Shown: in pieces, positions 11,543 through 24,547 of the stretch
How the letters are laid out: each line of letters begins with the position of its first letter
Numbering within the stretch: position 1 is the first letter of the stretch
DNA from: Flaccisagitta enflata
Lineage: Eukaryota; Chaetognatha; Sagittoidea; Aphragmophora
Direction of reading: 5' to 3'
Length of the DNA: 64,000 nucleotides
Assembly (NCBI GenBank): GCA_965153355.1
Contig: OZ231128.1
Location: 22,196,001-22,260,000, forward strand
Notes under the pieces: model-generated
Seen by the model: the letters and a program-made list of their open reading frames with translations, nothing else
Databases searched by the model: none
Told to the model about the DNA's origin: nothing
Position numbers and translations under genes: made by a program

Positions 11543-11953
11543 GACTGTTCTGATACACAACCATCACTTCGATACGTTACCAATTGTGTATACAGCTTTA
11601 GCAGCAGGGTTGATGTGGCCCCCACCATTCCTTCGGCTTATTAGACTCTTTCCATAAGCGTTAGAAACCAGATATTCCTACCCTCATATGTAATACAATG
11701 TAGGAATGAATGCATTCAAATGTTGAGTAACAAACGAAACAGAATTATATTTCTCTCCATCTAGCATCTGCGTGACTGTGCCTGCATCTGTCTGTATGTC
11801 TGTCTGTCCATCTGTCTTTTTCTGTCTCACTCAGCTGTTTCTGTCAATCATCCGTCTGTCTCTCTGTCTCATTCTGCTCTTGTCTCTCTTTCCCCATCCC
11901 GTTTGTCTTTGTCTTTCTCTTTCCATCTGTCTGTCTTGCTCTACCTGCTATGA
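11543..11953. other. No gene seen; CTGTCTGTC-rich toward the end
   Basis: Unique-looking sequence to about 11760, then degenerate TCTGTCTGTC leading into the (CT)n tract. Confidence 0.45.
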
Positions 11954-12102
<149 letters not shown>

Positions 12103-12303
12103 CCGTTGGCACCAAAAAGCAAAAAAGTATGCACCTCATCTCAAACGCGAGCGAGGCCGGATTCAGTCGTGTGCGGGTGGACTAGGGTCATATTTTAGAG
12201 TGAGAGCGAGAGAGCTAGTGAGAGCGAGAGAGCGATTGAGCGCAAGAGAGCAAGCAAGAGCGAGAGAGCGACCGAGAGCGAGCGAGAGACAGACATTGAG
12301 AAA

Positions 12304-14118
12304 TAGATAGCAGACTTTGCCCCAAATTCAATCTGACAACCCCAGCCCGTTTTTTGCATTCCATATAGTCAAATAGAGGGCCCAGGGCCAATGAACGGGT
12401 TTTTGAATGGATTTTTCAACCAGCTCTTTTCAAATTTTGATGCGCATTAAGTGGTGGCTGTATACAAATCTTGTTTTTAGGTCATTTCAATCTCAAAATT
12501 GGGTCACTTGACCTGAGAAAAAAGACTCAAAATCCATGAGATTATAAAACTAGAGCTCAAGAGCTAACCAGTGGTGCAATCCGCATGTTTCTATCTTCAT
12601 TTGTTAAGATTTGAGAGCATTTCAAAGATGAAGCTCATGGAGGTAAAATTGCAGCCTCAATTTCAGTGGCAACTTTGACATTTTTTACAGATTTCAACAT
12701 ATTTCGGCTTTGGATAGACCAATTTGCATGAAATTGGTGACCAAATTAAAGAGTTTTTCCTGCTCTAGCTGATGGTAAATGAATTTTTGATCGACATGAC
12801 CCCAAATTTTTTTTATTGACTGTAGAAGCAGGTGTAAAAAAGTCAATTTTTTTGGAAAATTTGTCAACTTTAGACAAAAAATTCACCCGCCTCCAATTTG
12901 AAAAATGACCTAAAATCCATGAGCAAAATAAACTACTGCTCAATCGGCATGTAGCTAAGCTGTGGCATTTAGATTCAACAGTACTTCAAAGATCAAAGGT
13001 TAAGCCAAAATGGCGATTATTGGTTATTTTGGCCATTTTGGCCTCAAAATCGGGCACTTTTGGCTTGGACCTATCAAATGAAAGGGAATTTTGCATAGAT
13101 TAACAATATGGAGTCAAAAAATAGGTCAATACAACTCAGTAGAAGCTTCATTGAAAATGGGTCTAATTTTTTTCCATTTTAAAGATTACTCAAAAAGCGC
13201 TTGGTGAATAATTTTATTTTGGCCAGTTACATGTTATCACACCCTAACACTACACAAACATGATGAGGAACCCACTGTTATGTGATATTTCACTCAGATC
13301 CTTTTTGATAGCACAGTGTGGGCCACTTCAGACTGGTCTGCTACTCACTACGCCATTCCAAAATGGCCAAAATAACCAAAAATCGCCATTTTGGCTTAAC
13401 CTTTGATCTTTGAAGTACTATAGAATCTAAATGCCACAGCTTAGCTACATGCCAATTTTACCACTAGTTAGCACTTGAGCAGTAGTTTATTTTGCTCATG
13501 GATTTTAAGTCATTTTTCTTATTGGAGGCGGGCGAATTTTTTGTCCAAAGTTGACAAATTTTCCAAAAAAATTGACTTTTTTACACCTGCTTCTACAGTC
13601 AATAAAAAAAATTTGGGGTCATATCGATCAAAAATTCATTTACCATCAGCTAGAGCAGGAAAAACTCTTTAATTTTGTCACCAATTTCATGCAAATTGGT
13701 CTATCCAAAGCCAAAATATGTTGAAATCTGTAAAAAATGTCAAAATTGCCACTGAAATTGAGGCTGCAATTTTACCTCCATGAGCCTCATCTTTGAAATG
13801 CTCTCAAATCTTAACAAATAAAGATAGAAACATGGGGATTGCACCACTGGTTAGCTCTTGAGCTCTAATTTTATAATCTCATGGATTTTCAGTCTTTTTT
13901 CTCAGGCCAAGTGACCCAATTTTGAGATTAAAATGACCTAAAAACAAGATTTGTACTACAGCCACCACTTTATGCACATCAAAATTTGAAAAGAGCTGGT
14001 TGCAAAATCCATTCAAAAACCTATTCATTGGCCCTGGGCCCTCTATTTGACTATATGGAATGCAAAAACCATCGGGCTGGGGTTGTCAGATTGAATTTGG
14101 GGCAAAGTCTGCTATCTA
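12304..14118. mobile_element. 1.8-kb palindromic element, ~740-bp arms
   Basis: The left arm starts ATAGATAGCAGACTTTGCCC and the right arm ends GGGCAAAGTCTGCTATCTAT (one mismatch class). Arms run to about 13045 and from about 13355, enclosing a ~310-bp loop. Small frames at 12746-12943 (minus) and 13475-13672 (plus) translate to near-identical peptides because they are the two arms. No transposase frame and no clear target duplication. Confidence 0.8.
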
Positions 14119-14900
14119 TTGAGAAAGGGAAAAGGAGAAAGAAATGGTGATACAAAGACAGAAGTTGTCTCTATCTTCGTCACGAGTAAAATGACCCTGG
14201 GTAGCTACAGTACGATAGGAGCAAAGACGACCAAGACTGGAGGAAAGATTGTATCTTGATTTTTTTTCATTTTCAAAAAAATTAAGGCCTATGTTCATTT
14301 AAAATAGTTATTCAATAAATATATTTGCTTCTTTGAAACTTCAACTTTTGACTTGACGTCATCAGGACATCGTTTTTTAATGTTCTAGCTTTTTTCATTA
14401 AATTGAGCATAAAAGCTCATATGAATTAAGAAACAAATCAGTTCCAACTGGATTTTTTTTTTAAGTTTTATAGCTGTTTTGAATTTTGATTTACAAGTCA
14501 CAAATTCTAAGCATATTTACTCAATAAAAGAATTTTTAATTAACATATGTTTTAAAAATTTAAAGATACAAAAAATCCATCCTTCAGTCTAGGTCGTAAT
14601 TGCTCCCATCGTAATGTATCTTGTACTGAATTATCTTGTACTCGTACTATCTTGCGCCATCAAAGTATTATATCTTATATCGATGTACCGATATTTATGG
14701 ATGTAAGGGAGCTCCGAAATTTGCCACATCCACTTTGCATTTCAAGACTGAGTCACGATCAAGACCGACTCATGTAATTAGTGAAAACTACAAAAAAAAT
14801 GTATCATCTTTACTTTTCGCATCATTGATGAATGATAATCTTCCATTTAAAGGCATTCTTGTATTATTTCAAAAAAACTCAATTGAATTTTTCTCTTTTT
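14119..14900. other. No gene seen
   Basis: AT-rich sequence with a TATCTTGTAC-type cluster at 14600-14700. No recognisable frame or terminal repeat. Confidence 0.45.
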
Positions 14901-15031
14901 AGTTGCGGACACGCAACTCTATAAGAGGCTTTGTCCGTCCGTCCGTCCGTCCGTAAGCACGAGTCGAGAAAAGGGGAAAACGCGCATTTCCGCCCCTGCC
15001 CACCCGTCCACATCTGTTGGCCAACTTGTTT
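14901..15031. mobile_element. Minimal HINE-like element, GTTGCGGAC class
   Basis: TTTTT then AGTTGCGGACACGCAACTC and TCCGTCCGTCCGT at left. CCTGCCCACCCGTCCAC and TTGGCCAACTTGTT at right, followed by TTT. About 131 bp with almost no core. Confidence 0.65.
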
Positions 15032-15811
15032 TTCAAGACCAACTTTTACCACGTCCATGGACGTGGCGTCCCCTACGTCCATGCCGATATCTAGAATCCC
15101 TCAAGAAAGCCTGCTACAAATTTGGAATAAGGGACATTTGTTAAGTCACAGTGCAGACGAAGACGAAATTTGATTTTCAGTTTTCATGAATATATTTAAT
15201 TATGCCATATTATATTCAAATAAGAATTTATGTTTTTTATAATGGCGGCATAACTAGAGAATGAGAAAGAGACGGAGTGAGAAAGAGAGAGAAAAAGAGA
15301 GAGGTCGGATACACTGCTACCCAGGTCGCGTGCGGGACAAAAAGGTTTGCCCAGCATTTGGGCAGGAGCAGTAGACTTTTTTTTATGCGAGACTTTTTTA
15401 TGTGAAACGTGAGCCTGAGTTTTACCAAAATTTTAAGAACAAAATTAAAGATTGTATGCATGCTATGCGCCAAGCTGTGTATGAATATTATACGCTGCGA
15501 TTCAGTTTTGACAATTTTTAAGGATATATTTCAATAATTTTAATTTTGATCATTCTAATAATCGTTTTTAAGTAAATGACAATCATTCAAATCTTTCAGC
15601 AAGATTGCAAGTTTTTTTCTGAAAAAAAAAGACTACTTCTTTTCAAGTTTTTCCTGTTAAATTAGGCAAGATATTCAATATTTGATAGTAATGATCAAGT
15701 TTTTTTACTAAAGATATATAGAACATCACTACATGATGTATTTCAACACTTAATTTTCTTTTAACACCTCAAAATATTAAGAACAATTTGGGCCTCAAAA
15801 TGGCAACACTG
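15032..15811. other. No gene; one element-end fragment
   Basis: GGTCGGATACACTGCTACCC then GTCGCGTGCGGG at 15303-15335 resembles a decayed GGCCTTGTT-type end in reverse. The rest is AT-rich without a recognisable frame. Confidence 0.45.
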
Positions 15812-15949
15812 ACAAGGCCGATTGCACGGCAGGACAGTGGTGGACGGTTGGGCAGGAGCAGTAATGTAAGAACCGCTTTCAATCCAGAAATGTTATGGAT
15901 GGACCAACACGACTAGCATGGCAAGGTGTACAGTCGCCAGTCCGCGACT
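15812..15949. mobile_element. Minimal HINE-like element, hairpin end at right
   Basis: ACAAGGCCGATTGCACGGC at left. AGTCGCCAGTCCGCGACT directly before AAAAAAA at right. The right hairpin is slightly degraded. About 138 bp. Confidence 0.65.
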
Positions 15950-15980
15950 AAAAAAATTAAGAGAACCCAGGCTGAGTTAA

Positions 15981-16710
15981 AACAAGGCCGGTTACACGGC
16001 TACCCTAGTCGCGTGCGGGTGGGCAGGAGCCGTACTGGAGAAGGTCACTAGGGCATCTGGGCAGGAGCCGTAGGCTCAAAAAGCTCAAAAACGCTGAAAA
16101 AGTAATAGTTGCAAAAGCGTTAGGTGGTCAGCGGTACCCGTGCCCTGCCTAAGTAGGTTGTAGTTAAAGTTGAGGGGGGAGCAGGGCAATGGCCCCAAAG
16201 GGGTCGATGACCTATGCTTTCACACATATGGGGATTTTTCTCCCCTCCTCCTCCTTCTCCTCCTACATCCCCCCTCAAGTCCCAGTCTCGAGGCCCAAAT
16301 CCCAATCTCAAGGCCTAATTCCAAGCCTCGAGGCCTAAATCCTAGCCTCCAGGCCCTAATCCTAGCCTTGAGGCTGAGATTTGGGTTTGAGGCTGGGAAC
16401 TGGGCCTCTTAGCTGGGATTTGGACCTTGAGGTTGAGATTTTGGCCTCAAAGCTAGAATCTGGGCCTCCAGGCTAGGATTTGGGCCTCGAGGCTTGGATT
16501 TGGGCCATGAGACTGGAATTTGGGCCTCGAGACTGGTATTTGAGGGGGGTACGAAGGAGAAGGAGGAGGAGGAGGAGGAGGAGGAGGAGAAGAAAATTTC
16601 CCATATGTGTGAGAGCATAGGTCATTGATCCCTTTGGGGCCACTGCCCAAAGAGGGGACCGACCGACCAACTGACCGACCAAAATAGCGGGGTGTAGAGT
16701 CACGTAGCCA
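15981..16710. mobile_element. HINE-like element carrying foldback element 4
   Basis: AACAAGGCCGGTTACACGGC and TAGTCGCGTGCGGGTGGGC at left. ACCGACCAACTGACCGACC and GCGGGGTGTAGAGTCACGTA at right match, in reverse, the hairpin end at 51712. Between them, 16118-16655 is a foldback: TTAGGTGGTCAGCGGTACCC, GGCAATGGCCCCAAAGGGG, a core of GGCCTCGAGGCTGGGATTTG-type repeats, GAGGAGGAGGAGG, then GGTCATTGATCCCTTTGGGG. Confidence 0.65.
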
Positions 16711-16786
16711 AGGCCTGGCGATTCGTATTGGGTATTGTATTGTATTTGTAATACTTGTTAGTATTGGGTTTACCCAATACTTACTA

Positions 16787-17364
16787 CAGTATGATTCTTT
16801 TGAAATGCAACACAAGAAACCTATATATCTCCGCTCCTGAGCATCGTAGCAAGATGCGGATTGCACCATTGGATAGAGCACGAAAAACTATTTTTTCTAT
16901 GTCTTTTCTGATGTCGTGATGCAATATGACGTATCTTTACCACCAAGCCAGTAAAAACATTGACATCTTCAACATCTCAAAATTGCCTGTCTGATTCTGC
17001 TTCTAAAAAAGATGAGAAAGATGCGGTCATCAAATAATTGGTGATCATGAGGCCAACTGAATCACAACACATAAATTTTCTTAGGTATGTACAGAAAATC
17101 ACACGGAAGCCCCTTGATTGCTGATTATTTGAGCAACTGAACCTCCTCATTCTTTTTGGAGGGAGAATCAGACAGCCAATTTCTTGACTTTGGAGATGTC
17201 AACGTTTTTACTGGGATTGTGGTAGACATATGTCATGAGGCATTATGATATCAGAAAAAATAGTTTTTCGTGCTCTATCCAATGGTGCAATCCGCATCTT
17301 GCTACGATGCTCAGGAGCGGAGATATATAGGTTTCTTATGTTGCATTCCAAAAGAATCATACTG
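16787..17364. mobile_element. Palindromic TA-flanked MITE (CAGTATGATT ends)
   Basis: TA at 16785 and 17365. CAGTATGATTCTTTTGAAAT is mirrored by CAAAAGAATCATACTG. Arms of ~240 bp share GATGCGGATTGCACCATTGG and its complement, with a short loop near 17030-17130. Shares the CAGTATGATT start with 60452-61217. Confidence 0.8.
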
Positions 17365-17733
17365 TATGAGTATTGTTATTTTCCCAATACAATACAAAAC
17401 AATTTTTTTTTAAGAAAATAGTGGAATTCTTAGGAAGGTCAAACAAACTGGTGAAAAATATAAGTAGGGAAGAAGAAGAGGATAAGGTAAGGTAGATGAA
17501 AAGGATGAGGAGAGATCAATTTTTCAAGAAGTGCAGAAAAAAGTGAAGAAGAAGAGGATAAGGAGGAGGAAAGATCAATTTTCCCTCAGATCTAATCCTG
17601 GGTCAGTACACTCAAGAGAGAGAGAGAGAAGAGAGACAGACAAACAAACAGAGATAAAGACGCAGAAGAAAAAGAGAGAGAAAAGAGAGACAGAAAGAGA
17701 GAAGAGAAAGAAAGAAAGAAAGAAAAGAAAGAA

Positions 17734-17735
<2 letters not shown>

Positions 17736-17793
<58 letters not shown>
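17736..17793. repeat. (AC)n microsatellite
   Basis: Pure AC repeat preceded by GAAA/GAGA purine repeats from about 17610. Confidence 0.97.
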
Positions 17794-17794
<1 letters not shown>

Positions 17795-18302
17795 GGACAA
17801 AAACAGACAAAGAGACTTACCTAAAGAAGCTAAGATAAAGAAATATATGAAAAAAATATTGATATTCTAAGGAATTCATTTTTGATCAAGCATATAAAAA
17901 ATAAATCAAAGCTTCAACTATTTATTTAAGATTCAACAAAGATTTTTATTAAGTGAATTGAAATATTGTTATATATTGGGTACAATTCTTTAAGCTATTG
18001 TATTGTATTAGTATTTTATTGTATTGTATTGGCCCAATACTTTGAAAAATTGTATAGTGTATTGTAATATTAAAGAAAATGAAAAATCGCCCGGGCTTGC
18101 ACGTAGCACGCGACTAAATATGATGTCTCTCATAAGAAAATAGTGAAAGGCTAAAAACACTTAAAAACGCCAAAAATGCTAGGGTCACTGAAGGACCGAC
18201 CAACCAACCGACAGACAGCGGCTTACAGTTGCATGTACGCTACAAAGAACCAGGCCATATTTTGACTAAAAAAATGTCTCTGCGCTTTCTTCTTGTGATT
18301 GC

Positions 18303-21300
18303 ACACCCCCCTCTACATAGCCCCCAAAAGAAAAACCAAAAAACCGTTTCTGGGGACCCCAAGAACTATCATCTAGGATGTCTTGGCTACCTAAAACAAC
18401 ATCAGACTAAATCATTTGAATGCAAAATTTAGATGAAAGTCTTTTTTTTTGCAAAAATCAAGTATTTTTTAGCATATTTGGCATTTTTTCTGTTCACAAA
18501 GCTTCCAAAACTTTAGAAAATACCTGAAAAGTGTAGGGATACCTAATATACAACTGCTTTTACCATTTCAAGCTAGTTTTGGTTAATGTTTTAAAGATAA
18601 GAGCAAAAAAAACAGCAAATTAAGCTGTTTTTCAATATTTTTTCTGCCTTAAATTTGTTCTAGCCATTTCAAAAAGTCTGTAAACTATAAAAAGTGAGTG
18701 GAAACAGTTGGACTACATGTAGTTTTGACTTTTTTAGCAATTTTAATGAAATATCTATCACTTAAAAGTTTAAAAAATGACTTGGAAATGGTAAATTCAG
18801 GCTTTTTTTTGGTATTTTCAAGCTTCATCATGATCAAATTGTTTCTTGATTATTTTGTTTAATTAAAGATATATATCATATATATTTTCATAGATATCTA
18901 ACTATTACATATATCTTTACATATGTTTTACTATTTTGTAGTCTTAATCATGGACACGCAACCTTAGACCTTGCTGTGTTGGTCGGCAGGTTGGTCCTTC
19001 CATCCCATTGCATTCTAAATGCGTCCATGCATCTCTATAGGAAGCTTTGTCCATCCGTCGCTCTTTAAATGATAAACTGATCTAGCTGCATTTATGTTGT
19101 TACTGGATGAATAGTGTTGGGTGCCTTCCACGTTTGTAACAGAGGAACCATTTTAAAGAAGGCTGGATACACATCTTTCAATTAAGCTGACGTTTTGTTG
19201 CCTGGATACTACGCTGCTGTCCATATATACACGTATACACCCCTCTCTGCATGTCCCCAAAGGCATACAAACAAACATATTTACACTTTCTAATGCTGTT
19301 AAAGCAATATGGTGGGTGGTATATTTTTATTTGCCTAAAAGAGATATCTAACACTAAAGAGCATGAAAATGGTCAAAACAAAAATATAATTAACTTTGAT
19401 ATTTAATCATAATACAAACTAGTGAATTATATGTAAAAATCTATATAATGTATACACTCACATCTTTATAATATAGTTTGAGGGTACTTCAAACTCAAAC
19501 ACTTTGAATTACTAAAAAAAGGCCTGAATTTACTGTTTCTAAGTCATTTTTAGTCGCGTGCACGCGACTCTACAACCCGCTCTGTCCGTCGGTCCGTCGG
19601 TCGGTCGGTAACACTTTGCTTTTTTGTGTCGTTTTTGGTCATTTTTGGTTGCTTTTAGTCATTTTTGGTCATTTTTGGTTGCTTTTAGTCATTTTTGGTC
19701 ATTTTGGTCATTTTGGTCATTTTGTTCATTTTGGTCATTTTTGGTCGTTTGTGATCATTCAATCATTTTTAATCATTTCTAATCATTTTTAATCATTTTT
19801 GATCATTTTTGGTCATTTATGGTCATTTTCGTCATTTTGGCCATTTTGGTCATTTTTGTCATTTTTGGTCATTTTTGATCATTTTTGATCATTTTGGGTC
19901 ATTTCTGGTTATTTTTGATCATTTTTTTGTCATTTTCGGTCATTTTTGGTCATTTTGGTCATATTGGTCATTTTGGTCATTTTGGATAAATTTTGGTCAT
20001 ATTTAATCATTTTTGGTCATTTTGGGTCGTTTTGGGTCATTTTGTGTCATTTTCGGACATTTCTGGCTATTTTTGATCATTTTTTGTCATTTTTGGTATT
20101 TTTTGATCATTTTTGGGCATTTTGGTCAAATTGGTTATTTCGGTCATTTTTGATCAATTTTGGTCATTTTTGATCATTTTTGGTCATTTTGGGTCATCTT
20201 GGGTCATTTTGGGTCATTTTGTGTCATTTTTTGTCATTTTTTGTCATTATTGGTCAATTTTGGTCGTTTTTGGCATATTCAGGTCATTTGAGGTCATTTT
20301 AGGTCACTTTGATCATTTTTGGTCATTTTTGGTCATTTTTGGTCATTTTTTGTTGTTTTTGGTCATTTTGGTCATTTTGGTCATTTTTGTCATTTTTAGT
20401 CATTTTTGGTCATTTTTGGTCATTTTTGGTCATTTTTGGACATTTTTGTTCATTTTTGTTCATTTTTGTTCATTTTTGGTCATTTTTGGTCATTTTTGGT
20501 CATATTTGGTCATTTTTGATCATTTTTGGTCATTTTGGCCTTACTGGTCATTCTTGGTCATTCTTGGTCATTTTTGGTCATTTTTGGTCATTTTTGGTCA
20601 TCTTTGGTCATTTTGGTCATTTTGGTCATTTTGGTCATTTTGGTCATTTTTGATCATTTTTGGTCATTTTGGTTAAAGTCTGCTGGTTAAAGTCTGCTGG
20701 TTAAAGTCTGCTGGTTGAAGTCTGCTGGTTTAAATCTAATGGTTTAAGTCTGCAGGTCTAATGGTTTAAGTCTGCTGGTTTAAGTCTGCTGGTTAAAATG
20801 ATATTGAAGATAAGTATGGTTTAAGTCTGGTTTAAGTCTGGTTTAAGTCTGGTTTAAGTCTGGTTTAAGTCTGGTTTAAGTCTGGTTTAAGTCTGATTTA
20901 TGTCTGGTTTAGGTCTGGGTTAGGTCTGGTGTATGTCTGGTTTGTGTCTGGTGTATGTCTGGTTTGTGTCTGGTTTTTGTTTGATTTAGGTCTGATTTAG
21001 GTCTGATTTAGGTCTGGTTTTGGTCTGGTTTTGGTCTGGTTTTGGTCTGGTTTTGGTCTGGTTTTGGTCTGGTTTAATTCTTGTTTGAGTCTGGTTTGAG
21101 TCTGGTTTGAGTCTGGTTTGAGTCTGGTTTGATTCTAGTTTGAGCCTGGCTTGAGCCTGGTTTGAGCCTGGTTTTGGTCTGGTTTAAGTCTGGTTTGAAT
21201 CTGGTTTGAGTCTGGTTTGAGTCTGGTTTGAGTCTGGTTTGAGTCTGGTTTGAGTCTGGTTTGAGTCTGGTTTGAGTCTGGTTTGAGTCTGGCTTAAATC

Positions 21301-22052
21301 TGGTTTATGTCTGGTTTATGTCTGATTTAGGTCTGGTTTCGGTCTGGTTTAATTCCGGTTTGAGTCTGGTTTGAGTCTGGTTTGAGTCTGGTTTGAGTCT
21401 GGTTTGAGTCTGGTTCTAGTCTGGTTTGAGTCTGGTTTGAGTCTGGTTTGGGTCTGGTTTGGGTCTGGTTTGGGTTGCTTTTAAGTCTGATTTTCGATAA
21501 AAAGATATAATAAGGAGTCAGGTCAGTTTAGTTATTTTTGTCCTGCACGCGACTTATAGGTGTTGGCCTTGTTTAAACTTTTAAGTGGTAGATATTTCAT
21601 TAAAATTGCTAAAAAAGTCAAAACTACATGCAGTCCAACTGTTCCCACGTAATTTTTATAGTTCACAGGCTTTTTGAAGTAGCTAGAACAACTTTAGGCA
21701 GAAAAAATGCTAAAAAAGAGCTTAATTTGCTGTTTTTTACTATTTTTTTGCTCTAATCTTTAAAATATTAACCAAAACTAGCTTGAAATAGTAAAAGCAG
21801 TTGTATATTAGGTATCCCTACACTTTTCAGATATTTTCTAAAGTTTTGGAAGCTATGTGAACAGAAAAAGTGCTAAATATGCTCAAAAATGCTTGATTTT
21901 TGGAAAAAAAAAGACTTTTATCAAAATTTTGCATTCAAATGATTTAGTCTGATGTTGTTTTAGGTAGCCAAGACATCCTAGATGATAGTTCTTGGGGTCC
22001 CCAGAAACGGTTTTTTGGTTTTTCTTTTGGGGGCTATGTAGAGGGGGGTGTA
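18303..22052. repeat. Large inverted repeat interrupted by a HINE-like element
   Basis: The left arm 18303-18850 (ACACCCCCCTCTACATAGCC ... CACTTAAAAGTTTAAAAAAT) matches the complement of 21574-22052, continuing at 19490-19551. The right arm is therefore split by 19552-21573. Small frames at 18229-18432 (plus) and 21883-22212 (minus) share a peptide only because of this symmetry. Confidence 0.8.
19552..21573. mobile_element. 2.0-kb HINE-like element with 10-11-bp satellite cores
   Basis: TTTTT then AGTCGCGTGCACGCGACTC at left (perfect 18-bp palindrome), CCGTCGGTCGGTCGG and AACACTTTGCTTTTTTG. At right TGCACGCGACTTATAGGTGT and TGGCCTTGTT. The core is GGTCATTTTT repeats (about 19620-20670), then GTCTGCTGGTTAA (20670-20800), then GTCTGGTTTGA/GTCTGGTTTAA 11-mers (20817-21475). 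Frames over 100 codons here come from stop-free repeats. Confidence 0.85.
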
Positions 22053-22324
22053 TTGAGCATGTTGTCGCACGCACGAGAGAGAGAGAGAGAGAGAGAGTAA
22101 CAGACGAACAGACAGGACGACAGAGATACTGATTGAAGGGAAGAGGAGGGACTAGAAGAGATTCAGAAATGCTGATGGCAAAATTAGAAGATGATTTGCA
22201 GGACTGGAACAATGCAGATACAAATTAAAAGCTAGGGTTTATTTAAAGGCCAGATTCGCCACAAAGAAAAAAAAAAGTTCATGAAACAACCCGGTTCTGG
22301 TCCCGCCTGGTCTCGGTCTCAGTC

Positions 22325-22329
22325 TCGGC

Positions 22330-22415
<86 letters not shown>
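22325..22415. repeat. (CT)n microsatellite
   Basis: Pure CT tract of about 85 bp. Confidence 0.98.
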
Positions 22416-22418
<3 letters not shown>

Positions 22419-22733
22419 CTGCCTCAATGTTTGTCATTGCCCAAAATCATTTAACATAAAATATTTGAGGTTTCCCTGTCTTGATAAGACAAAAAATTGA
22501 GAGTGTACAACTCTCTGATGTCGTAATGATCGTTAACATGAGATTCACTCTTTTTTTTATAAGAACCTATTTTATAAGAACATCAAGGCTTCAAATGGCC
22601 CCAAAATTAAGAACATCTTAAGAATATACAAAGGCTTCAAATGTTGATAAAAAAGTTTTGAATGTGATATTATTTAAAGAACATTAAGAAAACACAAATC
22701 TTAGTACAATTAAGAGGATATTAAATAATTTTT

Positions 22734-24547
22734 AGTCGCGTGCACGCGACTCTACAACCCGCTCCGTCGGTCGGTCGGTCGGTCGGTCGGTCTGTCGGTC
22801 CGTAACACTTTGCTTTTTTGCGTCGTTTTTGGTCATTTTGGGTTATCTGGAGTTATTTTGAGTCATTTTTTTGTTGTTTTTGGTCATTTTTGGTTGCTTT
22901 TAGTCATTTTTGGTCATTTTTGATCATTTAAGTCACTTTCTTCATTTAAGTCATATGTGTCGTTTTTGGGCATTTAAAGTAGTTTTAAGTCATCTTTAGT
23001 TATATGTGTCCCTACATTGTGTCCCGACATTGTGTCCCGACATTGTGTCCCGACATTGTGTCCCGACATTGTGTCCCGACATTGTGTCCCGACATTGTGT
23101 CCCGACATTGTGTCCCGACATTGTGTCCCGACTTTGTGTCCCGACATTGTGTCCCAACATTGTGTCCCTACATTGTGTCCCTACATTGTGTCCCGACATT
23201 GTGTCCCTACATTGTGTCCCGACATTGTGTCCCTACATTGTGTCCCTACATTGTGTCCCGACATTGTGTCCCGACATTGTGTCCCTACATTGTGTCCCAA
23301 CATTGTGTCCCTACATTGTGTCCCAACATTGTGTCCCTACATTGTGTCCCTACATTGTGTCCCTACATTGTGTCCCTACATTGTGTCCCTACATTTTGTC
23401 CCTACATTGTGTCCCTACATTGTGTCCCTACATTGTGTCCCTACATTGTGTCCCGACATTGTGTCCCTACATTGTGTCCCTACATTGTGTCCCTATATTG
23501 TGTCCAAACATTGTGTCCCTACATTGTGTCCAAACATTGTGTCCCAACATTGTGTCCCAACATTGTGTCGCAACATTGTGTCCCAACATTGTGTCGCGAC
23601 ATTGTGTCCCATTTGTGTCGCGACATTGTGTCGACATTGTGTCCCGACATTGTGTCCCGACATTGTGTCCAACATTGTGTCTGACATTGTGTCGACATTT
23701 TGTCCCCATTGTGCACCAACATTGTGTACCAACATTGTGTCCCGACATTTTGTCCCCACATTGTGTCCCGCCATTGTGTCCCGACACTGTCTCGACATTG
23801 TGTCCCTACTGTGTCCCGTCATTGTGTCCCTACATTGTGTCCCTACATTGTGTCCTTACATTGTGTCCCTACATTGTGTCCCTACATTGTGTCCCGACAT
23901 TGTGTCCCTACATTGTGTCCCTACATTGTGTCCCTACATTGTGTCCCAACAGTGTCCCGACATTGTGTCCTGACATTGTGTCCCAACATTGTGTCCCTAC
24001 ATTGTGTCCCGACATTGTGTTCCTACATTGTGTCCCTACATTATGTCCCGACATTGTGTCCCGACATTGTGTCCCTACCTTGTCCCGACATTGTGTCCCT
24101 ACATTGTGTCCCTACATTGTGTCCCGACATTGTGTCCCGACATTGTGTCCCTACATTGTGTCCCGTCATTGTGTCCCGACATTGTGTCCCGACATTGTGT
24201 CCCTACATTGTGTCCCTACATTGTGTCCCTACATTGTGTCCCTACATTGTGTCCCTACATTGTGTCCCTACATTGTGTCCCTACATCGTGTCCTGGCATT
24301 GTGTCCCTACATTGTGTCCCGACATTGTGTCCCGACATTGTGTCCCTACATTGTGTCCCTATATTGTGTCCCGACATTGTGTCCCGACATTGTGTCCCAA
24401 CATTGTGTCCCGACATTGTGTCCCAGCAGTGTATCCCAATATTGTGTCCCGACATTGTGTCCCAACATTGTGTCCCGACATTGTTTCCCAACATTGTGTC
24501 ATGAGTATCACAAGTCTGGCACGCGACTTATAGGTGTTGGCCTTGTT
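22734..24547. mobile_element. 1.8-kb HINE-like element with 13-bp satellite core
   Basis: TTTTT then AGTCGCGTGCACGCGACTC, GGTCGGTCGGTCGG and AACACTTTGCTTTTTTG at left. GGCACGCGACTTATAGGTGT and TGGCCTTGTT at right, almost identical to the ends of 19552-21573. The core is a different satellite (23005-24503). A short GGTCATTTTT stretch (22825-22930) is kept next to the left end. Confidence 0.85.
23005..24503. repeat. 13-bp satellite ACATTGTGTCCCN, ~115 copies
   Basis: The unit varies mainly at one position (CCCTACA, CCCGACA or CCCAACA). Because 13 is not a multiple of 3 and no frame holds a stop, all three plus frames stay open, producing a 515-codon artefact of PTLCPYIVSLHCV-type repeats. Confidence 0.95.

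Noticed and set aside
12746-13672. Paired 65-codon frames with near-identical peptides
   Set aside because: They are the two arms of one palindrome.
19809-20676. Frames of 65-187 codons rich in F, W, H
   Set aside because: Produced by the GGTCATTTTT satellite core.
23005-24503. CRISPR-like direct repeat array
   Set aside because: Units are contiguous 13-mers with no unique spacers, in a eukaryotic setting; it is a satellite.
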